Below are positions 1-8,612 of a stretch of 64,000 nt of DNA, piece after piece (position 1 is the first letter of the stretch; each line of letters starts with the position of its first letter). Position numbers and translations under genes: made by a program. A model generated the notes under the pieces. It did no database searches, was not told the DNA's origin, and saw only the letters and a list, made by a program, of their open reading frames with translations. This DNA is from Ktedonobacteraceae bacterium (GTDB taxonomy: Bacteria; Chloroflexota; Ktedonobacteria; Ktedonobacterales; Ktedonobacteraceae): positions 124,001 through 188,000 of the forward strand of contig DASRBN010000012.1 of assembly GCA_035653615.1 (NCBI GenBank), written 5' to 3'.

Positions 1-284
1 ATACCTGCCGGCATCCAATTGTTGGGCAGATCTATTGGAATCACCAGTCGAGTGACGCCCAGCTGCTGGCAAGCATTCGCAATAGCGCCGGGCAAATTGG
101 CAGCACTGGTGCGCGTGACGACGGCTTTGTAATCAACCAGCCTGTCAATGAAATCTTCGAGGATGGCGGCGCGGTCGCGCTCATCCCGTTCGCGGAAATC
201 GCGCGGCACCGGCGCTGGTTCGGGCGCGTTGGCAAGGGACTGACGAATGCGCGCGAGTATAACATCTCTAGCGGTGTTGCTCAT
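1..284 (-). CDS. lutC: Lactate utilization protein C, N-terminal part (window edge)
   Basis: Only the first 94 or so codons are in the window; the C-terminal part lies beyond base 1. The start ATG ends at 284 and overlaps the lutB stop in an ATGA arrangement (281-284), as expected for translational coupling. The visible part begins MSNTARDVILARIRQSLA and continues into the helical region that precedes the LUD fold. LutC is a soluble subunit of the LutABC L-lactate oxidising complex, which converts L-lactate to pyruvate. The assignment rests mainly on its place after lutA and lutB. A short overlapping reading frame at 41-265 on the same strand is out of frame with it and is not a gene. Confidence 0.85.
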   Translation of the reverse strand, partial: MSNTARDVILARIRQSLANAPEPAPVPRDFRERDERDRAAILEDFIDRLVDYKAVVTRTSAANLPGAIANACQQLGVTRLVIPIDLPNNWMPAG

Positions 285-1699
285 GGCTGATCCTCTTTCT
301 CTCGCGCTCGCCACCAGTCGCGGAAGCTCTGTTTTGGAACAGGCGAGAGATCGCGGGCTGCGGTCCAGCCTGAGAGCATGCCCGGCAAATGGTTGATGAC
401 GCCTTGACGGACGAAGATGCCTTGCCCGCGTCGCGCCAGTCGCTGTGCGCGTTCGTAGCGTTGCTGGCTGGCGAAGATGTACGCTAATTCTCGCATCACC
501 AGCGCCTCTGGATTGAGAGGCGAGGCATGACGTGTCACTTCACCACGCAAGTGCAGCAGCACTTCAGGAATATTGATCTTGACCGGACAGACTTCGTAGC
601 AGGCCCCACAGAGGCTGGAGGCATAGGGTAAGCTTTTCGCCCGCTCGATACCTAGCAACTGCGGCGTGAGTATAGCGCCGATAGGGCCGGGATAGACAGA
701 GCTATAGGCATGCCCGCCCACACGAGCATAGACAGGGCAGATATTGAGGCAGGCGCTGCAACGGATGCAGTGTAAGGCCTGGCGACCTACCTCGTCGGCC
801 AGGACACGCGTGCGACCATTGTCGAGTAATACCAGGTGAAATGCCTGCGGGCCATCGCCAGGCGTTACGCCTGTCCAGAGGCTGGTATAGGGGTTCATGC
901 GCTCACCGGTGGAACTGCGCGGCAGCAATTGCAGGAAGACGGCAAGGTCCTGGAAAGTAGGCAGGATTTTCTCGATACCCATGACCGTAATCAGCGTCTG
1001 GGGCAGCGTGATACACATGCGTCCATTGCCCTCGCTCTCTACGACGCAGATGGTGCCGGTTTCAGCAATGGCGAAGTTGGCGCCGCTGATGGCTACCTGG
1101 GCCGAGAGGAACTGCTCGCGCAGGTAATGACGCGCGGCGGCGGCGAGCTGCTTCGGGTCGTCGGTGAGGTTCTGTCCCTGGGCGATGGTCTGGCGGAAGA
1201 GGTCGCGTATCTCGGCTCTATTCTTATGAATGGCGGGCACCAGGATATGGGAAGATGATTCGCCGGCAAGCTGGATGATGAGTTCGGCCAGGTCGGTCTC
1301 GATAGCACGGATACCTGCCCCTGCCAGCGCCTGGTTGAGATGAATCTCATCGGTCGTGAGGGACTTGACCTTGACGACGCGATCAGCGCCGGTATCCTGG
1401 ACGATCTTCGTAATAACGCGGTTCGCCTCGGACGCGTCGCGTGCCCAATGGACCTGTCCTCCGGCACGCCGGACGGAGGCTTCGAGCTGCAATAAATAGT
1501 CATCCAGGTGGCGCATGACGTGGGCTTTGATAGTCGATCCTGCTACGCGCAAGGCTTCCCAGTCGGGTAGTTCGCTGACAACGGCAGTGCGCTTGTCGCG
1601 GATGGTGGTGGTGGCTTTGCGCAGGTTGCTGCGCAGCTGGCTGTTGGTGAGGGCCTTTTTCGCGGTCTGAGGGAACATGGGCAAGGATTTGGATGGCAT
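281..1699 (-). CDS. lutB: Lactate utilization iron-sulfur protein LutB
   Basis: 472 residues from the ATG at 1699, which overlaps the lutA stop as ATGA. The open frame extends further upstream but only inside lutA, so this start is chosen. A LUD (YkgG/LutB-type) domain fills roughly residues 50-290. It is followed by a ferredoxin-like module with C311, C314, C317, C321 and C364, C367, C371, which should ligate 4Fe-4S clusters. The family passes electrons from L-lactate oxidation in the cytoplasm, together with LutA and LutC. In this operon its substrate is probably the lactate released by rhamnose breakdown. The C-terminus beyond the clusters has the usual helical tail. Confidence 0.93.
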   Translation of the reverse strand: MPSKSLPMFPQTAKKALTNSQLRSNLRKATTTIRDKRTAVVSELPDWEALRVAGSTIKAHVMRHLDDYLLQLEASVRRAGGQVHWARDASEANRVITKIVQDTGADRVVKVKSLTTDEIHLNQALAGAGIRAIETDLAELIIQLAGESSSHILVPAIHKNRAEIRDLFRQTIAQGQNLTDDPKQLAAAARHYLREQFLSAQVAISGANFAIAETGTICVVESEGNGRMCITLPQTLITVMGIEKILPTFQDLAVFLQLLPRSSTGERMNPYTSLWTGVTPGDGPQAFHLVLLDNGRTRVLADEVGRQALHCIRCSACLNICPVYARVGGHAYSSVYPGPIGAILTPQLLGIERAKSLPYASSLCGACYEVCPVKINIPEVLLHLRGEVTRHASPLNPEALVMRELAYIFASQQRYERAQRLARRGQGIFVRQGVINHLPGMLSGWTAARDLSPVPKQSFRDWWRAREKEDQP

Positions 1700-2439
1700 C
1701 ACGCGACCTCGCTTTCGGTGCGCGCCAGGATTTCGGCCAGGTGAACGGTTGCGACTCCGGCGCGCTGGCGATGCAGACCTCCGCCGATGTGCATCAAACA
1801 GGAGGTATCGGCAGCGCACAACACTTCCGCGCCGGTATCCAGCACGCAGCGCATTTTGTCGCTGAGCATCGCCAGGGATGTATCGGCATTCTTGATAGCG
1901 AAGGTGCCGCCAAAGCCACAACATTCGCGCGCGTTGGGCAGTTCTACCAGGTCGATGCCTTTGACGGCTCGCAGGAGTTGTAAGGGCGCATCGCCAACAT
2001 GTAGCACACGCAGGCTGTGGCAGGTTGGATGATAGGTGACGCGGTGCGGATAGTAGGCCCCTACATCGGTGACGCCCAGGCGTTTCACCAGGAACTCCGA
2101 GAGTTCATAGACGCGCGGGATGAGTTGTTCAACGTCTTCGATCAGCGCTTTGTCGCTAGAAATTGCGGCGGCTCTGGGATATAGTTCGCGCACCATACCA
2201 ACGCACGACGCGGAGGGTGCAACAATCACTTCTGCATTGCGAAACACTTCGACGAAGTGCCGTACCAGCGGGATGGATTCGCGCTGGTAGCCGGTATTGA
2301 AGTGCATCTGCCCGCAACACGTCTGCGCTTCTGGGAAGTCCACAGTGAGGCCGAGCCGTTCCAGCAATTGCGTCGTAGCGATGCCGACATGAGGAAAGAG
2401 CGTATCGTTAAAGCATGTGATAAAGAGCGCAACCCTCAT
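1699..2439 (-). CDS. lutA: Lactate utilization protein LutA (two CCG domains)
   Basis: 246 residues, the usual LutA length. Two cysteine-rich CCG domains are visible: C41-C42-G near the N-terminus and C173-C174-G in the second half, as in the GlpC/HdrB-type cysteine-rich domain. Further cysteines C9 and C140 complete the two sets. LutA works with LutB and LutC in cytoplasmic oxidation of L-lactate to pyruvate. It starts 12 bases after the rhaB stop, so lactate oxidation is built into the rhamnose operon. No lactate-responsive regulator gene is seen beside it. Confidence 0.93.
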   Translation of the reverse strand: MRVALFITCFNDTLFPHVGIATTQLLERLGLTVDFPEAQTCCGQMHFNTGYQRESIPLVRHFVEVFRNAEVIVAPSASCVGMVRELYPRAAAISSDKALIEDVEQLIPRVYELSEFLVKRLGVTDVGAYYPHRVTYHPTCHSLRVLHVGDAPLQLLRAVKGIDLVELPNARECCGFGGTFAIKNADTSLAMLSDKMRCVLDTGAEVLCAADTSCLMHIGGGLHRQRAGVATVHLAEILARTESEVA

Positions 2440-2451
2440 CAGCAGTTCCTT

Positions 2452-3939
2452 TCATGAGACGGGCCTGTGAGAGACCAGCGTGGCGAAGCGTTGCGCGGCC
2501 CCGTCCCAGGCCGCACGTTGAGCTGCTCGCGGCGTAAAGACGCGTGTGGGTGCGTTGCGAGCCATGGAACGTACCTCTTGCAGTCCGCTCAGTTCACCCA
2601 GACCGGCCAGTTGCATCAACGCGTTACCCAGCGCTGTCGCCTCATAGGGTCCGGCAATTACCGGCCTGTCGAGCGCGTCTGCCAGCCATTGATTCAGGCG
2701 CGTGTTGCGCGCTCCGCCACCAAGAATATGGACGGTGTTGATCATGGCGCCGGTCAAGCGACCGATCTGGTGAAACACCTCGCAATAGCGCAGCACCAGG
2801 CTCTCCATTATACAACGCGCAAAGGCCGCCGGTGAGGAAAGCGGGGCCTGTTGATGCTCCTGGAGATACCCATTGATTGCGTCCGGCATATCCTGCGGCG
2901 CCAGAAAGCGGGGGTCATCCGGGTCGATCAGAGCAGCAAATGGCGAAACAGCATCCACTTCGGCCAGCAGGGTTTCGTAGTCCGTCACATACCCATTATG
3001 TGCCCAGTGCCGGCGGCATTCCTGCAACAGCCATAGTCCCATCACGTTCTTAAGGAAGCGCGTCGTGCCAAATACGCCACCCTCGTTCGTACAATTGGCG
3101 GCCTGCGCTTCCGGCGTCATGATCGGACGCGCAAGCTCTACTCCCACCAGCGACCATGTGCCGGAACTGATATAACCCCAATCACGCGAGAATCGCGCCG
3201 GAGTGGCCGCAATCGCCGAACCGGTATCGTGTGTCGCCGGGGCAATCACCCTCGCCGCGCCGAGATCTGCACGCAATTCTGGCAACACCTCGCCCAGCGC
3301 GACGCCAGCTTCGATGGCAGGGGGAAAGATGCTTGTGGGGATGGAGAGTTGCTCCAGCAGATCGTTCGTCCAGGTTTTCGCGAGAGGGTCCCAGCATTGC
3401 GTGGTGGAGGCGTTGGTTTGCTCGGTCATAAGCGACCCACACAGCCAGCCATGCAGCAGGTCGGGGATCATCAGCAAGCGATGGGCATGGGCCAATGCTC
3501 CCGGCTGCATGCGTTCGTGGGCGTAGAGCTGGAAGAGCGTGTTAATGGGCAGAAACTGGATACCCGTGCGCCGGTAGAGGACATCGCGAGGAATACGCGC
3601 GAAGACCTGCGCCATCACGCCCTCTGTACGTGAGTCGCGATAATGGAAAGGCAGGCCGAGTAGCAAACCTTGCGCATCCAGCAGACCATAATCAACCGCC
3701 CAGCTATCTACGCCAATACTGTCCAGCCCGCCAGTAACCTGACGTGCCTTGCGCAGTCCTGTGAGGACTTCATCCCAGAGCGCGAGGATATTCCAGAAGC
3801 GATGGCCACGCACCATCACCGGCCGATTGGGGAAACGATGCACCTCCTCCAGGCTTAATTGTCGCCCATCGAAGCGCGCTAGCATCACGCGTCCACTTTC
3901 CGCACCCAGATCGACGGCAGCTATATTGCGTGTGACCAT
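2452..3939 (-). CDS. rhaB: Rhamnulokinase
   Basis: 495 residues of the FGGY sugar kinase family. The N-terminal ATPase lobe starts with AAVDLGAESGRVMLARF, the phosphate-1 motif of rhamnulokinases. The VDSWAVDYGLLD segment and the adenosine-binding GGGARN segment late in the protein also match RhaB. It phosphorylates L-rhamnulose to L-rhamnulose 1-phosphate, the substrate of the aldolase encoded just upstream. Its 243-base separation from rhaEW contains a repeat cluster with a strong hairpin, which could partly terminate or process the mRNA between the two genes. LutA follows after 12 bases. Confidence 0.93.
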   Translation of the reverse strand: MVTRNIAAVDLGAESGRVMLARFDGRQLSLEEVHRFPNRPVMVRGHRFWNILALWDEVLTGLRKARQVTGGLDSIGVDSWAVDYGLLDAQGLLLGLPFHYRDSRTEGVMAQVFARIPRDVLYRRTGIQFLPINTLFQLYAHERMQPGALAHAHRLLMIPDLLHGWLCGSLMTEQTNASTTQCWDPLAKTWTNDLLEQLSIPTSIFPPAIEAGVALGEVLPELRADLGAARVIAPATHDTGSAIAATPARFSRDWGYISSGTWSLVGVELARPIMTPEAQAANCTNEGGVFGTTRFLKNVMGLWLLQECRRHWAHNGYVTDYETLLAEVDAVSPFAALIDPDDPRFLAPQDMPDAINGYLQEHQQAPLSSPAAFARCIMESLVLRYCEVFHQIGRLTGAMINTVHILGGGARNTRLNQWLADALDRPVIAGPYEATALGNALMQLAGLGELSGLQEVRSMARNAPTRVFTPRAAQRAAWDGAAQRFATLVSHRPVS

Positions 3940-4009
3940 ACGCCTTTCCCTCTTTCATCGTTGCCGATGATGAAGTTTTATCATCAAAATCGGTCATCCG
4001 ACTGGTTGA

Positions 4010-4124
4010 GTCATGTCATTCTGAGCCGTTAGTCATGTCATTCTGAGCCGTCAGTCATGTCATTCTGAAGTGGGTCATGTCATTCTGAGCGCAGCGAAGA
4101 ATCTCATGACCCACTTCAGAATGA
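4010..4124. repeat. Tandem TCATTCTGAGC repeats with a 20-bp hairpin
   Basis: Four units beginning GTCATGTCATTCTGA start at 4010, 4032, 4054 and 4074, giving periods of 22, 22 and 20 bases. The last unit runs on into GAGCGCAGCGAAGAATC, the form also found at 11161-11298. The arms 4060-4079 and 4105-4124 form a perfect 20-bp inverted repeat around a 25-base loop. The cluster fills most of the gap between rhaEW and rhaB. It resembles the short dispersed intergenic repeats of many bacterial genomes and may act as an mRNA hairpin within the operon. Confidence 0.85.
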
Positions 4125-4182
4125 TTCGACTCACTCATGCTTACCGGTTTTGATAGTGAAAGTTTATCACCGGTCCCTACGG

Positions 4183-6273
4183 TCAGCGTGGATAGGCAGC
4201 TGCGATGCCGCCATCCACATTGAGGATGTTGCCGGTGCTTTTGATGGATCGTGTGGGGGAAGCGAAGAAGGCCACCGCCTCGGCGATATCCTCCGGCAGG
4301 ATATTGACACCCAGCGTCGTGCGCTTGCGATACACCTCTTCAAGCTGATCGGGAGCTACCCCATATGTCGCGGCCCGCTCCTGTCGCCAGGTGCTATTCC
4401 AGATGCGCGACCCGGCCAGCACCGCATCGGGATTCACTGTATTCACGCGAATGCCGAACTGGCCGCCTTCTTCTGCCAGGCAGCGCGCCAGGTGCGCTTC
4501 GGCAGCTTTGGCAGTCGAATACGCAGCGGCATTCTTTCCGGCCACAAGCGCGTTCTTACTGGCGACAAAGACCAGGTTACCTCCCCGTCCCTGCGCTTGC
4601 ATCAGCCGGAAGCCTTCACGCGCCACCAGGAAATACCCGGTCGCCAGCACGTTCCAGTTCTTGTTCCACTCCGCCAGGCTCGTCCCGGTAACTGGTGCGC
4701 TGGAGGCCAGCCCGGCATTGTTGACAATGATGTCAATACCGCCAAAAGCCAGCGCGGCTTGCTTAAATGCTGCCTGTACGCTGGCTTCGTTGGTCACATC
4801 CATCTTCACCGCTACGGCGCGCCCCGAACCGAAGTGTGAATTGAGGTATGCGGCCAGTTGTTCCGCGCCTGCCAGGTCAATGTCGGTAGCGACGATATGC
4901 GCTCCATCCTGGGCCAGGCGCCAGCAGACCGCGGAACCAATACCTCCTGCCGCCCCGGTCACCAGCGCCACGTGGCGGGCGAATTCGCGCTCCGGTGGGA
5001 CCAGTTTCAGCTTGAATTGTTCCAGGGGCCAGTATTCGACCGCGTAGCTTTCGGCATCATTGAGCGAGATGAAGCCACCACAGGCCTCTGCTCCACGCAT
5101 CACAGCGATAGCCCGGTGGTAGAGCTGGGCAGAGACACCGGCCATCATAGCATCCCTGCCGGTGGTGAACATGCCAACGCCAGGAATCAGGATCACGCGA
5201 GGATGTGGATTGGCGACCGCGTCCCCCGCACGATAGATTGGTGTTGCCGCGTCGGGATCGAGGTTCTGCTGCGCGTTGGCTTGCAGGTAGCGGCGATACT
5301 GCTCCACATAGGCCGCCACTCCAGTACGCAAGACTTCCAGTAGCGCCTCGAGAGGCTGATCGGGCGCCCACTCGACGAGGAGCGGCCAGGGTTTGGTATG
5401 CACCAGGTGATCGGGACAGGCCGCGCCAATCTTCGTCAATCGCGGTGCATCCTGACTGCTGGCGAAGGTAAGCACATCTTCACCATCTTCAAAGCGTAAG
5501 ATCTGGTGTTTCTCGGCGGAAACCAGTCCGCGTAAGACCGGAGCAACCTGCGCCGCGATATCATGCCGTTCTCCGGCTGGAAGTGCAGGAACACGCGGGC
5601 CGCCAAAGACTCGCCTATCAGCACGGGCGATCCGTTCCTCGACGAAGTTCCGTGCCTGGACGATGGTTGCGAGAGTCGAGTTGTAGCATTCCTCATCGCT
5701 TTCGCCCCAGGTGATGAGTCCATGCTTAGCAAGAATGACGAGCTTCGCGTGCGGATTGGCACGCACCGCCAGAGCGACTTCGCGCGCCAGGCCGTAACCG
5801 GGACGGCGATAGGGAATCCAGATCAACGCATCGCCAAAACAGTCTCGTGCGAGTTGTTCGCCGCCCTCCGCACAGGCGAAATAATTCGTTGCATCCGCGT
5901 GTGTATGGTCAACATGCGTAAATGGCAGGAATCCATGCAAGAGCGCCTCGATGGATGGGCGTGGCCTGCCCGGCTCATAGAAGCAATGGGCCAGGTACTC
6001 GACCATCTCCGTATCGCTCATGCGGCCGCGTTCCAATAGAGGAAGCACATCGTCCAGGTACAGCCCGGTAAATGAGGCCTCCGTGACGGTTGCTAAATCC
6101 GAGCCTGAGCCTTTGACCCACAGGACGCGCGTTCGACGCCCCCGGAAGTCGATTTCCTCTGCCTTGGCCGAGGTATTGCCTCCTCCCCAGTTGGCGATAG
6201 AGCGATCAGCTCCCAGCTTGCGCGAACGCGCTACCAGTTGCGCGAGCGTCGTTGCTGTTGAGTTATTTTCCAT
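4183..6273 (-). CDS. rhaEW: Bifunctional rhamnulose-1-phosphate aldolase / lactaldehyde dehydrogenase (SDR)
   Basis: 696 residues, a fusion of two enzymes. Residues 1 to about 400 are a class II aldolase domain with a metal-binding histidine cluster (H120, H123, H125) and H184. From about 430 a short-chain dehydrogenase follows, with the nucleotide motif TGAAGGIG at 439-446 and catalytic S572, Y585 and K589. The aldolase should split L-rhamnulose 1-phosphate into dihydroxyacetone phosphate and L-lactaldehyde. The dehydrogenase should oxidise lactaldehyde to L-lactate with NAD. This fusion is known from Bacillus and Chloroflexi rhamnose operons. The lut genes downstream then take lactate to pyruvate. 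Start ATG at 6273, 18 bases after rhaI. Confidence 0.93.
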   Translation of the reverse strand: MENNSTATTLAQLVARSRKLGADRSIANWGGGNTSAKAEEIDFRGRRTRVLWVKGSGSDLATVTEASFTGLYLDDVLPLLERGRMSDTEMVEYLAHCFYEPGRPRPSIEALLHGFLPFTHVDHTHADATNYFACAEGGEQLARDCFGDALIWIPYRRPGYGLAREVALAVRANPHAKLVILAKHGLITWGESDEECYNSTLATIVQARNFVEERIARADRRVFGGPRVPALPAGERHDIAAQVAPVLRGLVSAEKHQILRFEDGEDVLTFASSQDAPRLTKIGAACPDHLVHTKPWPLLVEWAPDQPLEALLEVLRTGVAAYVEQYRRYLQANAQQNLDPDAATPIYRAGDAVANPHPRVILIPGVGMFTTGRDAMMAGVSAQLYHRAIAVMRGAEACGGFISLNDAESYAVEYWPLEQFKLKLVPPEREFARHVALVTGAAGGIGSAVCWRLAQDGAHIVATDIDLAGAEQLAAYLNSHFGSGRAVAVKMDVTNEASVQAAFKQAALAFGGIDIIVNNAGLASSAPVTGTSLAEWNKNWNVLATGYFLVAREGFRLMQAQGRGGNLVFVASKNALVAGKNAAAYSTAKAAEAHLARCLAEEGGQFGIRVNTVNPDAVLAGSRIWNSTWRQERAATYGVAPDQLEEVYRKRTTLGVNILPEDIAEAVAFFASPTRSIKSTGNILNVDGGIAAAYPR

Positions 6274-6290
6274 CGTAGAGAATCCCCCTT

Positions 6291-7493
6291 CTAAGCCCCT
6301 GGATACCCACTACCCATCGCATGACCAACTCGCTCCCGCGCCACACGTTCGGCGTATCCACTGGCACGAAAATCCGCAATGGGGTCGGGATTGCGTCCTT
6401 GTCGAACTCGGAATTCGGCCAGCAGGGGTCGCACATCTGTTTCGTAAGCTTGCTGGAATACGCGATATCCACCCAGCACATCACCGGCTTCCTGGGCCTC
6501 GCGCAAGGCCACGCGATCCACCAATAGCGCCTTGACATAGGCAGTCTGGATGTTTACGACGCTCTGGATCATGGCCTCGATCTTGGGCTCGATATTGTGC
6601 GATTGATCGATCATATATGCGATGCGACCGGCGTTGGCGTTACCCTCACTCGCCGCGCCGGTGATCTCATTGAAGATGCAGAAGAGTTCGAAAGGATTGT
6701 TCGAACCGGCGATCAGGTCATCATCGGCATAGCGACGGTCGTTGAAGTGGAAGCCGCCCAGCCGTCCCTCATCGAGCAACTGCGCCACGATCTGCGCAAT
6801 ATTGGTTCCTTGCGGGTGGTGGCCGGTATCCACCAGTACCTCTGCCTGCGGACCCAGCTTCTGCGCCATCAGTAGCGAGGTGCCCCAATCCGGCAGGTCG
6901 GTGGAATAAAACGCCGGCTCGAAGAATTTGTACTCAAGCAAGAGGCGCATATCAGCGGGCAAAGCAGCGTAGATGGCCTGTAAGGATTCCAGCAAGCGAT
7001 GGCGGCGGCGACGCAGGTCATCCTGTCCAGGATAGTTAGTGCCGTCAGCCAACCATAAGCTGATAATGTCCGAGCCAACCTCCTGCGCGATCTGGATGCA
7101 CTCGATCACATGCGCGATAGCTCGCTGCCGCACCTGCTTATCGAAATGACACAGGCTGCCGAGGCGATACACGTCATCCTGAAAGAGATTCGGATTGACC
7201 GCGCCAATCCGCAGACCAAGAGTACTCGCATATTCCTTCACCGCCTGCCAGTCATCTTCCTTGTCCCAGGGAATATGGATGGCGACGCTGGGACAGATGC
7301 CGGTAACTCTCTGCACCTCAGCTGCATCATCCAACTTTTCACGCAGCGTTGTGGCCGCTCCAGGCCAGTGAAACACCTTGAAGCGCGTGCCCGAATCACC
7401 ATAACCCCAGGAGGGCGTCTCGATGGTAAATGCCTGAATTTTCTCTAACACAGCTTCGATGTCTCGATTTTGTTTCCCTAAACTGTCATTCAT
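6291..7493 (-). CDS. rhaI: L-rhamnose isomerase (RhaI type)
   Basis: 400 residues. The sequence has TIM-barrel sugar-isomerase features such as LLLEYKFFEP, VDTGHHPQGTN and GGFHFNDRRYADDDL, which carry metal-binding and catalytic acids and histidines. This matches the Pseudomonas stutzeri-type L-rhamnose isomerase rather than the E. coli RhaA type. It interconverts L-rhamnose and L-rhamnulose. I choose the ATG ending at 7493 because AAGGTG lies 8-9 bases upstream; a GTG four codons earlier overlaps that ribosome site. It is the first recognisable gene of the rha-lut operon. No dedicated promoter is evident in the 190 bases between it and the VOC gene upstream. Confidence 0.92.
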   Translation of the reverse strand: MNDSLGKQNRDIEAVLEKIQAFTIETPSWGYGDSGTRFKVFHWPGAATTLREKLDDAAEVQRVTGICPSVAIHIPWDKEDDWQAVKEYASTLGLRIGAVNPNLFQDDVYRLGSLCHFDKQVRQRAIAHVIECIQIAQEVGSDIISLWLADGTNYPGQDDLRRRRHRLLESLQAIYAALPADMRLLLEYKFFEPAFYSTDLPDWGTSLLMAQKLGPQAEVLVDTGHHPQGTNIAQIVAQLLDEGRLGGFHFNDRRYADDDLIAGSNNPFELFCIFNEITGAASEGNANAGRIAYMIDQSHNIEPKIEAMIQSVVNIQTAYVKALLVDRVALREAQEAGDVLGGYRVFQQAYETDVRPLLAEFRVRQGRNPDPIADFRASGYAERVARERVGHAMGSGYPGA

Positions 7494-7684
7494 ATGAAAA
7501 TTCACCTTCGCGCTTCAGTCCAAAGGCCTGCACCCCGCCGAATTACTTCGTGATGCCAGTGAGTTCCAAGAACGCGTGCCAGATGCTTCTCCAGCTTTAA
7601 AGCCGGTGAGCGAAGCAGTGGCCGCGAAGGAGAGACCAGGCAGCATTGGAGGAAAAGAGATGCTAGCGCAATGCTCCGTTTCCC

Positions 7685-8518
7685 TCAGCTTCTCATGAAC
7701 GCTTCTCCCCACCGGTTGAGCGTATCCGGTTCCTTTGGCCAGATGCCGGCCGGTCGCCCTGGCTCAACCAGTTCCAGTTCCGCCGACAGTTCGATGCGAT
7801 TTCCATCAGGATCAAGCACAAAGATGAAGAGGTTGTTTCCGGGCCCGTGCCGTCCAGGTCCCCAGACGAGCTTGACACCCTTCGATGCCAGGTAGTCCGC
7901 CCAATCGCGAATGAGCATCCAGTCGCCGACCTCGTAGGAGTGATGATCGATCCCTTTCTTTGCCGTGCGGAAGATGGCGAACGAGTGGTGTTCCCTGTCC
8001 TCATCCGCTCGCATCCAGCAGGCAGCAACTGCCGTACCATCGAGCATTTTATCAGAGATTGCCAGGCCAACGATATCACTGTAGAAACGTACCAACGGCT
8101 CAGCATTCTCGCTTGCCAGGACCAGGTGTTGCAGCCGTCCTGTAAGAGCGGGCTCCGAACTCCTATGATCCGGCTGTTGCCCTGGAAGACCAAAGACCAG
8201 GCGATTCCCATCAGGGTCGGAGAAGGAAAAGGCGTCTGTTGAAAAGAGTGGACTCGGTGATGGTTCCAGTTGCACTTCCTGTCTCAGGAGCCTGGTGCGT
8301 AACGCCGACAGATCATCTCGGGTTTCGCACCGGTAGGCACCGAATCCCAGTGTATTCGATCTACCTCGTCCAACTAGCAGGCGCCGTTGCGGCCCCTGGC
8401 AAAGCCATAGATCATGATCAATAGCCTCGGTGGTCATGCCCATGATATCCTGATAGAAGGCCACGAGTCTCTCGGGCGCTTCACTTAAGAGTTGAAAGTG
8501 GTCGAGTCGAGCTAGCAT
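7685..8518 (-). CDS. Two-domain VOC protein, extradiol ring-cleavage dioxygenase-like
   Basis: 277 residues made of two vicinal-oxygen-chelate halves, about 1-125 and 130-245. Both halves have the FSDPDGNRL or LDPDGNRIEL signature that places the C-terminal metal ligand, and the second half has the LQHLVLAS start with its histidine. This arrangement fits type I extradiol dioxygenases such as catechol 2,3-dioxygenase-like enzymes, but glyoxalase-like relatives cannot be excluded. A ring-cleavage role is supported by context: the gene starts 21 bases from an operator pair of the kind found at the gentisate dioxygenase and iclR promoters. It therefore appears to belong to the aromatic regulon, not the rhamnose operon it precedes. 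Confidence 0.78.
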   Translation of the reverse strand: MLARLDHFQLLSEAPERLVAFYQDIMGMTTEAIDHDLWLCQGPQRRLLVGRGRSNTLGFGAYRCETRDDLSALRTRLLRQEVQLEPSPSPLFSTDAFSFSDPDGNRLVFGLPGQQPDHRSSEPALTGRLQHLVLASENAEPLVRFYSDIVGLAISDKMLDGTAVAACWMRADEDREHHSFAIFRTAKKGIDHHSYEVGDWMLIRDWADYLASKGVKLVWGPGRHGPGNNLFIFVLDPDGNRIELSAELELVEPGRPAGIWPKEPDTLNRWGEAFMRS

Positions 8519-8538
8519 GTGGCAGTCCTCTGCTATGA

Positions 8539-8608
8539 TTTCCTACATTTCAAGATGTCTATCCTGAATTATAGGAAAATCGTAACACCTGCCGTCTCAT
8601 TGTGTCAA
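8539..8608 (-). promoter_or_regulatory. Promoter with paired IclR-type operators, VOC gene
   Basis: On the minus strand a -35 TTGACA (8603-8608) is followed after 18 bases by -10 TACGAT (8579-8584). Directly after the -10 come two 17-bp operator-like sites: TCCTGAATTATAGGAAA at 8562-8578 and, inverted, TTTCCTACATTTCAAGA at 8539-8555. Centres are 23 bases apart. The same layout occurs at 23890-23957, 27340-27404 and 30043-30112. The assignment to the IclR protein at 30129 is an inference from its own promoter carrying the same sites. Confidence 0.7.
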
Positions 8609-8612
8609 GCAC

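Noticed and set aside
836-1258. Long plus-strand frame inside lutB
   Set aside because: It is antisense to the well-supported lutB cysteine and LUD region and shows no family features; similar antisense frames throughout the window were dropped for the same reason.
281-1924. LutB starting at 1924 (547 residues)
   Set aside because: The extra 75 codons lie inside lutA in another frame and do not look like protein; the ATGA overlap at 1699 is the normal start.
4010-4104. Tandem repeat that might be read as a CRISPR array
   Set aside because: Units are contiguous 20-22 base copies without unique spacers, and no cas genes are near; the Cas4-like nuclease belongs to the Argonaute operon.
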